Part shown: positions 5,657 through 12,194 of the stretch, one piece after another | Layout: each line of letters begins with the position of its first letter | How positions within the stretch are numbered: position 1 is the stretch's first letter | From: Nitrospinota bacterium | Lineage (GTDB): Bacteria; Nitrospinota; Nitrospinia; UBA9942 | Length of the DNA: 12,921 nucleotides | Direction: 5' to 3' | Assembly: GCA_016200365.1 (NCBI GenBank) | Contig: JACQEW010000010.1 | Coordinates: forward strand, 1-12,921 | Translations under genes and position numbers: made by a program | Notes under the pieces: model-generated | Told to the model about the DNA's origin: nothing | Seen by the model: the letters and a program-made list of their open reading frames with translations, nothing else | The model's database searches: none

Positions 5657-7549
5657 TTATTTCTTAACCTCTTCAAACTCCGTATCAACTACATTCTCTT
5701 CATCCTTCGGCTTTTCATGTCCCTTACCTGCCTCTGCTCCCTTTCCGGCGCCTGCCTGTCTATACATCGCCTCAGCCATCTTGTGGGATGCCTTTGTAAG
5801 CCTGTCAATTGCCTCTTTCATCTTGTCTGCATCTCCGCTCTCAAGGGTTTTCTTCGCATCGGACACGGCGTCTTCAACAGCCTTTCTGTCAGGTTCCGAG
5901 ACTTTCTCTCTATTCTCATTCAGGGTCTTCTCAGTGGTATAGACGAGAGAATCGAGCTGGTTCCTCGCCTCCACCTCCTGTTTTTTCTTCTTATCTTCTT
6001 CTGCATGCGCCTCACCCTCCTTCACCATCCTCTTTACCTCATCTTCCGTAAGGGTGCTTGAGCCGGTAATGGTTATCTTTTGCTCTTTACCTGTGCCTAA
6101 GTCCTTTGCAGATACATTTACAATACCGTTTGCATCAATATCAAATGTAACCTCTATCTGCGGCATTCCTCTTGGCGCAGGCGGTATTCCAATGAGATGG
6201 AATCTTCCAAGGGTTCTGCTGTCCCTCGCCATCTCTCTCTCTCCTTGAAGGACATGGATTTCCACGCTTGTCTGGCTGTCTGCCGCAGTAGAAAATATCT
6301 CGCTCTTTTTTGTCGGTATTGTAGTGTTCCTCTCGATAAGACGGGTCATAACCCCGCCGAGCGTCTCTATACCAAGGGACAGCGGTGTTACATCGAGGAG
6401 CAATATATCCTTTACCTCTCCGGCAAGAACTCCTGCCTGAACAGCAGCGCCGAGTGCGACAACCTCATCAGGATTTACGCCCTTATGAGGCTCTTTGCCG
6501 AAGAACTGCCTGACCAATTCCTGAATCTTAGGAACCCTTGTAGAGCCTCCGACAAGCACTGCTTCATGAATCTTTTTCGGGTCAAGCCCTGCATCGTCAA
6601 ATGCCTTTCTGGATGGACTAAAACTTCTTTCAATCAAGTCTGCATTCATCTGCTCGAATCTCGCCCTTGTCAGCTTCATACTCAAGTGTTTTGGTCCCGA
6701 GGCATCGGCAGTAACGAATGGCAGATTTATCTCCGTCTCCATTGTGGACGAAAGCTCTATCTTCGCCTTTTCCGCCGCCTCTTTCAATCTCTGGAGTGCC
6801 ATCACATCCTTGCTTAAATCAATCCCCTGGTCCTTCTTAAACTCCGCTATCATCCAGTCCATGATCCGCCTGTCAAAATCATCGCCGCCGAGGTGCGTAT
6901 CTCCGTTTGTAGCTTTTACCTCTACAACATTATCGCCGACCTCGAGGATTGATATATCGAATGTCCCGCCGCCGAAATCATAGACTGCAATCGTCTCATC
7001 CTTTTTCTTATCGAGACCGTAAGCAAGTGCAGATGCAGTAGGCTCGTTTATTATCCTCTTTACATCGAGTCCCGCAATCTTTCCCGCCTCCTTTGTTGCA
7101 TGTCTCTGTGCGTCATTAAAATATGCAGGAACTGTGATTACAGCCTCTGTAACCTTTTCACCAAGATATGCCTCGGCAGAAACCTTTAATTTCTGGAGTA
7201 TCTTTGCAGAGATCTCCTGCGGCGTATACTCCTTATCCCTGACGAGAACCCTCGCATCGCCATTCGTCCCCTTTACAACCTTATAAGGAACCCTTTTTGT
7301 CTCCTCTGAGACCTCATCATACCGCCTGCCCATGAATCTCTTTATAGAGTAGATGGTATTTTCAGGGTTTGTTATCGCCTGCCTCTTTGCAACCTGACCG
7401 ACTAAAATCTCTCCCTCTTTTGTAAAAGCGACTACCGAAGGAGTAAGCCTGCTCCCCTCTTCATTAATAATTACCTTTGGCTCATTCCCCTCCATAATCG
7501 CAACAACGGAGTTGGTAGTGCCGAGGTCTATTCCTATAATTTTACCCAT
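5657..7549 (-). CDS. dnaK: DnaK, Hsp70 chaperone
   Basis: The protein has 630 residues, normal for bacterial DnaK. The N-terminal ATPase carries IGIDLGTTNSVVA (5-17), the phosphate-2 loop DFGGGTFD (191-198) and the adenosine motif GGSTRVP (334-340). The interdomain linker DILLLDVTPLSLGIE (381-395) is intact. The substrate-binding and lid domains follow, and the C-terminus ends in VVDTEFEEVKK, the conserved EEV-type tail. AGGAGG lies just before the ATG. DnaK binds exposed hydrophobic segments in an ATP cycle driven by DnaJ and GrpE; grpE is three genes downstream, but no dnaJ is in the window. A sigma-70-like promoter lies upstream and no CIRCE inverted repeat is seen, so HrcA control is not supported by the sequence. 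Confidence 0.97.
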   Translation of the reverse strand: MGKIIGIDLGTTNSVVAIMEGNEPKVIINEEGSRLTPSVVAFTKEGEILVGQVAKRQAITNPENTIYSIKRFMGRRYDEVSEETKRVPYKVVKGTNGDARVLVRDKEYTPQEISAKILQKLKVSAEAYLGEKVTEAVITVPAYFNDAQRHATKEAGKIAGLDVKRIINEPTASALAYGLDKKKDETIAVYDFGGGTFDISILEVGDNVVEVKATNGDTHLGGDDFDRRIMDWMIAEFKKDQGIDLSKDVMALQRLKEAAEKAKIELSSTMETEINLPFVTADASGPKHLSMKLTRARFEQMNADLIERSFSPSRKAFDDAGLDPKKIHEAVLVGGSTRVPKIQELVRQFFGKEPHKGVNPDEVVALGAAVQAGVLAGEVKDILLLDVTPLSLGIETLGGVMTRLIERNTTIPTKKSEIFSTAADSQTSVEIHVLQGEREMARDSRTLGRFHLIGIPPAPRGMPQIEVTFDIDANGIVNVSAKDLGTGKEQKITITGSSTLTEDEVKRMVKEGEAHAEEDKKKKQEVEARNQLDSLVYTTEKTLNENREKVSEPDRKAVEDAVSDAKKTLESGDADKMKEAIDRLTKASHKMAEAMYRQAGAGKGAEAGKGHEKPKDEENVVDTEFEEVKK

Positions 7550-7593
7550 TTTTTTCCTCCTAATAAGGTTGTAACAATTTCGCCGTCATAGTA

Positions 7594-7622
7594 TATATAA
7601 TATTCCGTTCTATTAATGTCAA
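7594..7622 (-). promoter_or_regulatory. Sigma-70-like promoter of dnaK
   Basis: On the minus strand, TTGACA (7622-7617) is followed by a 17-base spacer and TATATA (7599-7594). A start near 7587 gives a leader of about 38 bases with AGGAGG before the dnaK ATG. The A+T-rich box is nearly symmetrical, and the plus strand reads TATAAT at 7596-7601, so a divergent promoter for the radical SAM gene is possible but has no matching -35. No sigma-32-type or CIRCE sequence is seen. Confidence 0.6.
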
Positions 7623-7633
7623 GGTAGGTAATT

Positions 7634-8947
7634 ATGCGGGCACTTCCCTTCGATAAACTCAGGACATTGCTCATAAATCCGTGGATACACGATTTCTCTG
7701 CGATTAATCTCTGGTCAGCCCCTCTCGGCTTGCTAAGAGTATCTGAATATTTAAGTCAGTTTGAATGTGAAGTCCTTTATATAGACTGTCTGAAGACCAT
7801 AAAACATAAATCTTACGGTACAGGAAAATATTTCAGGCAGCCGATACAAAAGCCTTTAGTCCTGAAACAAATTCCAAAAAAATTTTGCAGATATGGTATA
7901 ACACCGGAGGAATTTCAATCCCGGCTTAAATCCGTCATGCCTGTGGACATTGTATTTGTTACCTCAATAATGACATACTGGTATAAAGGTGTTGCCGAAA
8001 CGATAAGTCATGTCAGGAAGGTATTTGGCGAAATTCCTGTTGTGCTTGGAGGCATATATGCGACACTCTGCCCCGACCATGCACTTTCGCATACTGAAGC
8101 TGATTTTATATATAAAGGAAAGATAGAAAACGGGCTTGAGGCAGTTATAAGAGATTTTGGTTTTGAATTAAAGAAAATTTCAGGTAAAAGACCGTATTAT
8201 AAACTTGGATTTTTACAATCACAATTTGCACCATTATTAACCACATCAGGCTGCATCTTCTCATGCACCTACTGCGCCTCAAGATTTTTAAACGAAGATT
8301 TTATGCGGAGATCCCCTGATGATATATTGAAAGAGATAGAAGAACTATATAATCTCGGCATCAGGGACTTTGCCTTTTATGATGATGCCCTGCTGACAAA
8401 TAGTGAAAATCATCTCAAGCCGATTCTCAGAATGGTTATACAGAAAGGCTTATCCGTTAGATTCCACACCCCAAACGGCATCCATGTAAGATTTTTGGAT
8501 GAAGAACTTGCAATGTTAATGAAGGCTTCAGGTTTTAAGACATTACGATTGAGTCTCGAAACAGTTTCTCCGGAAAGGCAGAGGCTTACAGGCGGCAAAG
8601 TAAGGACAGATGAATTTACAAATGCCGTTACCCTGTTAAAAAAGGCGGGTTTTACCAAAAAGGAGATGGGGGTTTATCTCATGTATGGACTTCCGAATCA
8701 AAGTCTTGATGAGGTAAAAGAAGGCGTCGAGTTTCTCAAATCCCTCGGTGTAAGAATTAACCTCACAGAATTTTCACCAATACCGAATACTAAGATGTGG
8801 AATGAATTGCTGGAAAATGGAATTATCAATAAAGACATAGATTTGCTCCTTACAAATAATTCAGTGTATTATTACCTCTACTCAGGATACGATTTAAAAG
8901 AGCTCGCAAAGCTCAAGCTTGAGGTTAAGGATTACAATATCTCATAA
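7634..8947 (+). CDS. B12-binding-type radical SAM protein
   Basis: This 437-residue protein has an N-terminal cobalamin-binding-like Rossmann domain (about 11-165: LLINPWIHDFSAINLWSAPLG, VDIVFVTS, VVLGGIYATLCPDHA, ADFIYKG). The radical SAM core follows, with the cluster motif C207-IFS-C211-TY-C214. Downstream are the usual glycine and acidic strands (FAFYDDALLTN, LRLSLETVSPERQRLTGG, VYLMYGLPNQS). Members of this class use SAM cleavage, sometimes with methylcobalamin, for methyl transfer or other radical chemistry; the substrate cannot be told here. The DxHxxG cobalamin-ligand motif is not seen. Start ATG 7634 has an AAGGTAGG ribosome site. Residues 3-10 (ALPFDKLR) come from a dispersed repeat. 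It is divergent from dnaK and has no obvious operon partner. Confidence 0.85.
   Translation: MRALPFDKLRTLLINPWIHDFSAINLWSAPLGLLRVSEYLSQFECEVLYIDCLKTIKHKSYGTGKYFRQPIQKPLVLKQIPKKFCRYGITPEEFQSRLKSVMPVDIVFVTSIMTYWYKGVAETISHVRKVFGEIPVVLGGIYATLCPDHALSHTEADFIYKGKIENGLEAVIRDFGFELKKISGKRPYYKLGFLQSQFAPLLTTSGCIFSCTYCASRFLNEDFMRRSPDDILKEIEELYNLGIRDFAFYDDALLTNSENHLKPILRMVIQKGLSVRFHTPNGIHVRFLDEELAMLMKASGFKTLRLSLETVSPERQRLTGGKVRTDEFTNAVTLLKKAGFTKKEMGVYLMYGLPNQSLDEVKEGVEFLKSLGVRINLTEFSPIPNTKMWNELLENGIINKDIDLLLTNNSVYYYLYSGYDLKELAKLKLEVKDYNIS
7646..7665 (+). repeat. REP-like CTTCGATAAACTCAGGAC repeat inside the radical SAM start
   Basis: The stretch resembles the dispersed CTTCGACAAGCTCAGG-type sequence that I recall from many environmental bacterial genomes, where it is translated as PFDKLRT. 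Here it is in frame and encodes residues 5-11 of the radical SAM protein, directly before the family's own first beta strand (LLINPW). The match is from memory and is not checked. Confidence 0.5.
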
Positions 8948-8949
8948 GT

Positions 8950-8978
8950 TTGACTTTTATAAAGGTAATACTTATAAT
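8950..8978 (+). promoter_or_regulatory. Strong sigma-70-like promoter of the antitoxin gene
   Basis: TTGACT (8950-8955) is followed by a 17-base spacer and a perfect TATAAT (8973-8978). The start would be near 8985, giving a leader of about 22 bases with AAGGAGG before the ATG at 9007. One copy of a 10-bp direct repeat lies in the spacer. Confidence 0.7.
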
Positions 8979-8990
8979 TCAGGTAATACT
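8963..8990 (+). promoter_or_regulatory. Direct repeat AGGTAATACT x2, candidate autoregulation operator
   Basis: AGGTAATACT occurs at 8963-8972 and 8981-8990, identical and 18 bases apart. The first copy ends at the -10 box and the second covers the likely transcription start. AbrB/MazE-type antitoxins usually repress their own promoters, so this is a plausible binding site for the protein at 9007-9264 (inference). Confidence 0.5.
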
Positions 8991-9006
8991 ATTAAGGAGG
9001 TAAGAA

Positions 9007-9264
9007 ATGCCAACGATAACAACAAAAGGTCAGATAACCATACCTAAACCCTTCAGGGAGAAGCTTCACATTAAAGAAGGGGATAGCCTTATCTTCGAGA
9101 TAAAGGATGATACCCTCATCTTAAAGAAGAAAGAAAGAATATCAATTCTCAATCTCGGTGGAATTGCCAGAGGGAGAAAGATTGGAGTTGGAAGCGAGAG
9201 GGAGTTTACAAAAAAGGCAGTTTCAAAAAGGATTGCTAAAGAAGGAGAACAAAAACCCAATTAA
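9007..9264 (+). CDS. AbrB/MazE-type (SpoVT-AbrB fold) antitoxin, VapB-like
   Basis: This 85-residue protein begins MPTITTKGQITIPKPFREKL, the hallmark of the swapped-hairpin AbrB DNA-binding domain. It continues with IKEGDSLIFEIKDDTLILKK (23-42). The C-terminal part (43-85) is basic and would normally bind and block a PIN-domain toxin. AAGGAGG precedes the ATG, and a strong promoter with a direct repeat lies upstream. The toxin that should follow is gone: the reading frame ends at the edge of a hairpin repeat, and only the tail of a vapC remains at 9377-9451. The antitoxin is therefore an orphan, perhaps kept as a regulator or to protect against related VapC toxins. The tail EGEQKPN could be partly altered by the repeat junction. 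Confidence 0.85.
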   Translation: MPTITTKGQITIPKPFREKLHIKEGDSLIFEIKDDTLILKKKERISILNLGGIARGRKIGVGSEREFTKKAVSKRIAKEGEQKPN

Positions 9265-9265
9265 C

Positions 9266-9358
9266 CGCAAAGACGCAAAGTTTAAAAGAAAGAGGCAAAG
9301 AGTATTTATCTTTTTAAGATTTTCTTTGCGTATTTTTTCTCCTCTTTGCGACTTTGCG
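9266..9358. repeat. Hairpin repeat with CGCAAAG subunits at the vapC deletion
   Basis: CGCAAAGACGCAAAG (9266-9280) pairs with CTTTGCGACTTTGCG (9344-9358) with one mismatch. Further copies of the unit lie inside (GGCAAAG near 9294-9300 and CTTTGCG at 9334-9340). It starts at the stop codon of the antitoxin and ends about 18 bases before the surviving vapC tail. Confidence 0.75.
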
Positions 9359-9376
9359 TTTATAATTTATACATCA

Positions 9377-9451
9377 AGAAATTATCAAAAAGTAGCTACC
9401 TTCGATATAAAGCATTTTAAAAATATTGAAGGGATTAAACCTATCTGGTGA
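9377..9451 (+). pseudogene. vapC: C-terminal remnant of a VapC (PIN-domain) toxin gene
   Basis: Twenty-four codons followed by TGA read RNYQKVATFDIKHFKNIEGI plus KPIW. This matches the usual end of VapC proteins, where a strand (xVATFD) is followed by the conserved Asp and H/D-F pair and a short tail. The catalytic acidic residues of the PIN domain, normally in the first 100 residues, are absent. A longer open frame running through the repeat exists but is not a PIN protein. Its position right after a VapB-like antitoxin supports the reading as the remnant of the cognate toxin. It cannot be functional. Confidence 0.65.
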
Positions 9452-9457
9452 GATGTA

Positions 9458-10300
9458 ATGACCCAGATTACAGAAGACACCTTTGAACAGGCTCTTCACC
9501 TCTTTAAAGAATCTCCTGAGATTGACCTTCAAGAAGCATCCTTCATTGATCCTTCCGGCATGGTCGGTATTCTTGAATTGGGAGAGCTTCTTCAATTAGA
9601 GGGCAGCCGGAAAACCATTTACCTGCCAGAATCGGAAGAAGTCCTAAAATACCTCGAGAGAATGGACTTCTTTAAATTTGCAGACAGCTACTTCAATCTT
9701 GAGCCTCCTAAACCAAAAATATCGGGAAAATATTTACGAAGCTCCTATTCCGATGTCCTCCTTGAAATCACACCAATAGAAAAATCCGATGACATCCATT
9801 TTATAGTCGGAAGGGTTAAAGACCGTGCCCATTCAATCCTATCAAAACATCTCCACTATAATGAAAAAACAATTAATGGCTTTATCGTAGCTCTTTCGGA
9901 GGTTTGCCAGAATATCATCGAGCATAGCGAAAACAAGGGATTTGTGGGGATACAGAAATACCATTTTCAGAAGACAAATAAAAATGTTGTCAAAATTGCT
10001 GTCATGGACTTAGGAATAGGTTTCAAGAAATCCCTGTCAGAGAGATTTTCATTGAAGAACGATTTTGAAGCAATAGAAAAGGCGCTCCTTCACGGAGCTT
10101 CACGATATGCAGATGAAGGAAGGGGACACGGACTCGCCGCAGTAAGACGCTTTGTCAATCAATGGAACGGCAAAATTTCCATCCGCTCAGGCACAGCAAA
10201 ACTCTCCATAATCCCCGATTGGTCATGGGGTAAATCAAGAGAAATTAACCTCACCCATTTCCCCGGCTCCCAGATAAACATAATGCTGCCGGAGATGTAA
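9458..10300 (+). CDS. STAS-like domain fused to a GHKL (anti-sigma-type) ATPase
   Basis: In this 280-residue protein, residues about 1-80 look like a STAS domain: DLQEASFIDPSGMVGILELG carries the D-x-S-G motif in which Ser33 would be the phosphorylated serine of SpoIIAA-like antagonists. Residues about 110-275 form a histidine-kinase-like ATP-binding domain of the SpoIIAB/RsbW type: N-box ALSEVCQNIIEHS (E148, N152), G1 box DLGIG (184-188) and G2 box GRGHGL (221-226). There is no dimerisation/phospho-His domain, so it is not a sensor kinase. Such proteins sit in partner-switching modules that control sigma factors or other outputs; no sigma factor is nearby. It starts 7 bases after the vapC remnant with a weak GGTGAG site. 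Cytoplasmic. The pairing of both domains in one chain is the notable point. Confidence 0.75.
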   Translation: MTQITEDTFEQALHLFKESPEIDLQEASFIDPSGMVGILELGELLQLEGSRKTIYLPESEEVLKYLERMDFFKFADSYFNLEPPKPKISGKYLRSSYSDVLLEITPIEKSDDIHFIVGRVKDRAHSILSKHLHYNEKTINGFIVALSEVCQNIIEHSENKGFVGIQKYHFQKTNKNVVKIAVMDLGIGFKKSLSERFSLKNDFEAIEKALLHGASRYADEGRGHGLAAVRRFVNQWNGKISIRSGTAKLSIIPDWSWGKSREINLTHFPGSQINIMLPEM

Positions 10301-10332
10301 ACTCCCGCCTTTAAAATTTGCAAAAAAAATTC

Positions 10333-10374
10333 TTGACAAGTATTTCGATATATGTTTCAATTGATTCAGTTGAA
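10333..10374 (+). promoter_or_regulatory. TTGACA box with overlapping dyad upstream of the methyltransferase operon
   Basis: TTGACA (10333-10338) is a perfect -35, but the box 17 bases on, TTCAAT (10356-10361), is a poor -10. That same place is the left half of a dyad, TTCAATTG (10356-10363) and CAGTTGAA (10367-10374), with one mismatch. A promoter with a weak -10 covered by a palindrome suits a controlled restriction-modification operon, but no controller (C) protein gene is seen. Confidence 0.4.
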
Positions 10375-10419
10375 GGGTAAAGATAAGCATAAAAGTGGAT
10401 TATATCAGGAGTTATTAAT

Positions 10420-11406
10420 ATGACTACTATGACAGTACAAAGAAATATAACAAGGAAATTTCAAGAATTATTTCCTATAACTTTTATAGAGAAAAAAAGA
10501 ATATTTTTGAATCGTTATAAAAGTCCGAGCGGTAAAACAGAATACAAGAGATACATTGGCTCACCGTTAAGATATGCTGGTGGTAAAAGTCTTGCTGTTG
10601 GTTTGATAATTGAACGTTTACCAGACAAAATTAAAAAACTTGTTTCTCCTTTTTTGGGTGGAGGGTCAGTTGAGGTTGCTTGTGCGGTTGAATTGGGTTT
10701 GCCAGTGATTGCTTATGATATTTTTGACATACTTATTAATTATTGGGATGTTCAATTAAATAATCCAGAAGAATTATATAAAAGACTACTCAAATTTAAC
10801 CCAAACAGGGAAGATTTTAAAAAAGTTAAAGATATTCTTAAACTTCATTGGAAAGGTGAAAAAATAATAAAAAACAAATTTGATTTGGCGGCATTCTATT
10901 ATTTTAATCATAATACTTCTTATGGTCCACATTTTTTAGGATGGCCATCCAGTGTATATCTACAGCAAAAACGTTACCAAAAAATGATTGAAAAGGTTAG
11001 AAATTTTAAAGCTCCTAATATGCGTGTAGAATGTGTGCCATTTGAAGAAATAATGAATAAACATAAAAACGATTTTCTTTATTGCGACCCACCATATTAT
11101 TTAAATGGTGACAGTAAAACTTTTGTAGGTCTATATCCTCATAGAAATTTTCCAATACACCATAATAATTTTAATCATGAAAAACTACGAGATTTTTTGA
11201 TGAACCATAAGGGTGGATTTATTCTATCTTACAATAATTGCTCTACAATAAGAGAATGGTATAAAGATTTTGATATGATAACGCCTTCGTGGCAATATAC
11301 TTTAAGTCAAGGTGATACAAGAATAGGAGAGAATAGATTAAAAAATAATAATGGGAGTCATGTAAAAAAATCCCATGAATTAATAATATGGAAGTTACCA
11401 ATATGA
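10420..11406 (+). CDS. D12-class DNA adenine-N6 methyltransferase
   Basis: This 328-residue protein has the order of alpha-class (Dam/DpnM/D12) enzymes: SPLRYAGGKS (49-57) for SAM contact, motif I SPFLGGGSVE (76-85), an acidic strand (VIAYDIFD), and much later the catalytic motif IV DPPY (223-226). Following residues (EKLRDFLMNHKGGFILSYNN) fit motifs VI-VIII. It transfers a methyl group from SAM to adenine N6 in a specific sequence that cannot be read from the protein. There are about 45 residues before the D12 core, more than usual; CAGGAG 8 bases upstream supports this start. Its stop overlaps the next start (ATGA at 11403). Base composition is visibly more A+T-rich than the chaperone genes, which suggests transfer. 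Methyltransferase class is secure; role as a restriction partner is inferred. Confidence 0.9.
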   Translation: MTTMTVQRNITRKFQELFPITFIEKKRIFLNRYKSPSGKTEYKRYIGSPLRYAGGKSLAVGLIIERLPDKIKKLVSPFLGGGSVEVACAVELGLPVIAYDIFDILINYWDVQLNNPEELYKRLLKFNPNREDFKKVKDILKLHWKGEKIIKNKFDLAAFYYFNHNTSYGPHFLGWPSSVYLQQKRYQKMIEKVRNFKAPNMRVECVPFEEIMNKHKNDFLYCDPPYYLNGDSKTFVGLYPHRNFPIHHNNFNHEKLRDFLMNHKGGFILSYNNCSTIREWYKDFDMITPSWQYTLSQGDTRIGENRLKNNNGSHVKKSHELIIWKLPI

Positions 11407-12173
11407 GAAAAAAACGAGGTTTAAATACCGAAGATGCAAGAAAAGTACGTCAGAGAGGACACGATGACGCATTAGAATTTGCATTATCCATAGGTTTAAG
11501 CAGTGATTATAAAAACGACATTAAAGCTAAAAAAGATGTAATTGACCCTTCTGGCGATGCCCATTCTGTGAAAAGCGGCGAGAAAAAATGGCAAATATTT
11601 CTTTATGGATTAAGTCGTTTTGAATCTGATGAATCTTTTACTGTAATGAATGGCATTGGCGCACTTTTAATAGACTGTATCAAATCTTTTCCTCCAACAT
11701 TTGAAGAATACGAACAAGACAAAAATACAGCAAAAGAAAAATTGCGAATACCAATGAGAAATCTTGCTGATAAATTAAAAAATCAAACTCGTTTAAGGGC
11801 ATTTCTGAATAAATCATTATTTAATGGTGGCGAGGTAAATTATTTGACAGTAAAACATCAAGGATTGTTTCATATTTTTCTAAATAAAGATGTTCTGAAA
11901 ATAATGAGCGAAAATCTTGAAGTGTGCAATTCCAGAGCAATTTCATCATGGCAGACACCAGAACAGAAGGTTTTATTTAGATATGAAGGCAAAAATTTAG
12001 GTGAACTTGAAATGCGTAATGACAGTCCTGTTCATTATAGAGAAATTAGGTTTAACATGATAAAACCAAGAATAATGTTGTTACTCTTTAACAAAATACC
12101 ATTGGTCAAAAAATTCAATGAGAGGGTTTTAATTTATGGAGATGCCCAAAAAAGATTTGGACGATGGAAATAA
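11403..12173 (+). CDS. Putative type II restriction endonuclease, partner of the D12 methyltransferase
   Basis: This 256-residue protein starts at the ATG of an ATGA overlap with the methyltransferase stop; a start at 11388 is possible but less likely. GGAAG lies 8 bases upstream. I do not recognise the family by name. Residues 45-69 (DVIDPSGDAHSVKSG, then KKWQIFLYG) resemble a nuclease core: Asp48, Asp52 and Lys57 could form a PD-(D/E)XK-like site in which the middle acid is missing (S-V-K), and a conserved WQIFLYG strand follows. A possible helix-borne Glu25 lies ahead. The C-terminal half is basic, as expected for DNA binding. Tight coupling to a D12 methyltransferase is the main argument. 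It could instead be an accessory or DNA-binding protein. No transmembrane segment or signal is seen. Confidence 0.55.
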   Translation: MRKKRGLNTEDARKVRQRGHDDALEFALSIGLSSDYKNDIKAKKDVIDPSGDAHSVKSGEKKWQIFLYGLSRFESDESFTVMNGIGALLIDCIKSFPPTFEEYEQDKNTAKEKLRIPMRNLADKLKNQTRLRAFLNKSLFNGGEVNYLTVKHQGLFHIFLNKDVLKIMSENLEVCNSRAISSWQTPEQKVLFRYEGKNLGELEMRNDSPVHYREIRFNMIKPRIMLLLFNKIPLVKKFNERVLIYGDAQKRFGRWK

Positions 12174-12194
12174 AACTTTAAAAAGGAGGTTAAT

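Noticed and set aside
5627..6817. Several plus-strand open frames opposite dnaK, one of 206 codons
   Set aside because: They are antisense to a fully conserved DnaK, lack ribosome sites and show no recognisable domain.
7550..7633. CIRCE element or sigma-32 promoter before dnaK
   Set aside because: No TTAGCACTC-N9-GAGTGCTAA inverted repeat and no CTTGAA/CCCCAT-type boxes are present; the region has only a sigma-70-like promoter.
1953..9358. The repeats as a CRISPR array
   Set aside because: The units are too short, inverted and without regular unique spacers; no cas gene is present.
9158..9451. Open frame of 97 codons covering the antitoxin end, the repeat and the vapC tail
   Set aside because: Its first part is the antitoxin read in the wrong frame and its middle is the hairpin repeat; only the last 24 codons look like protein.
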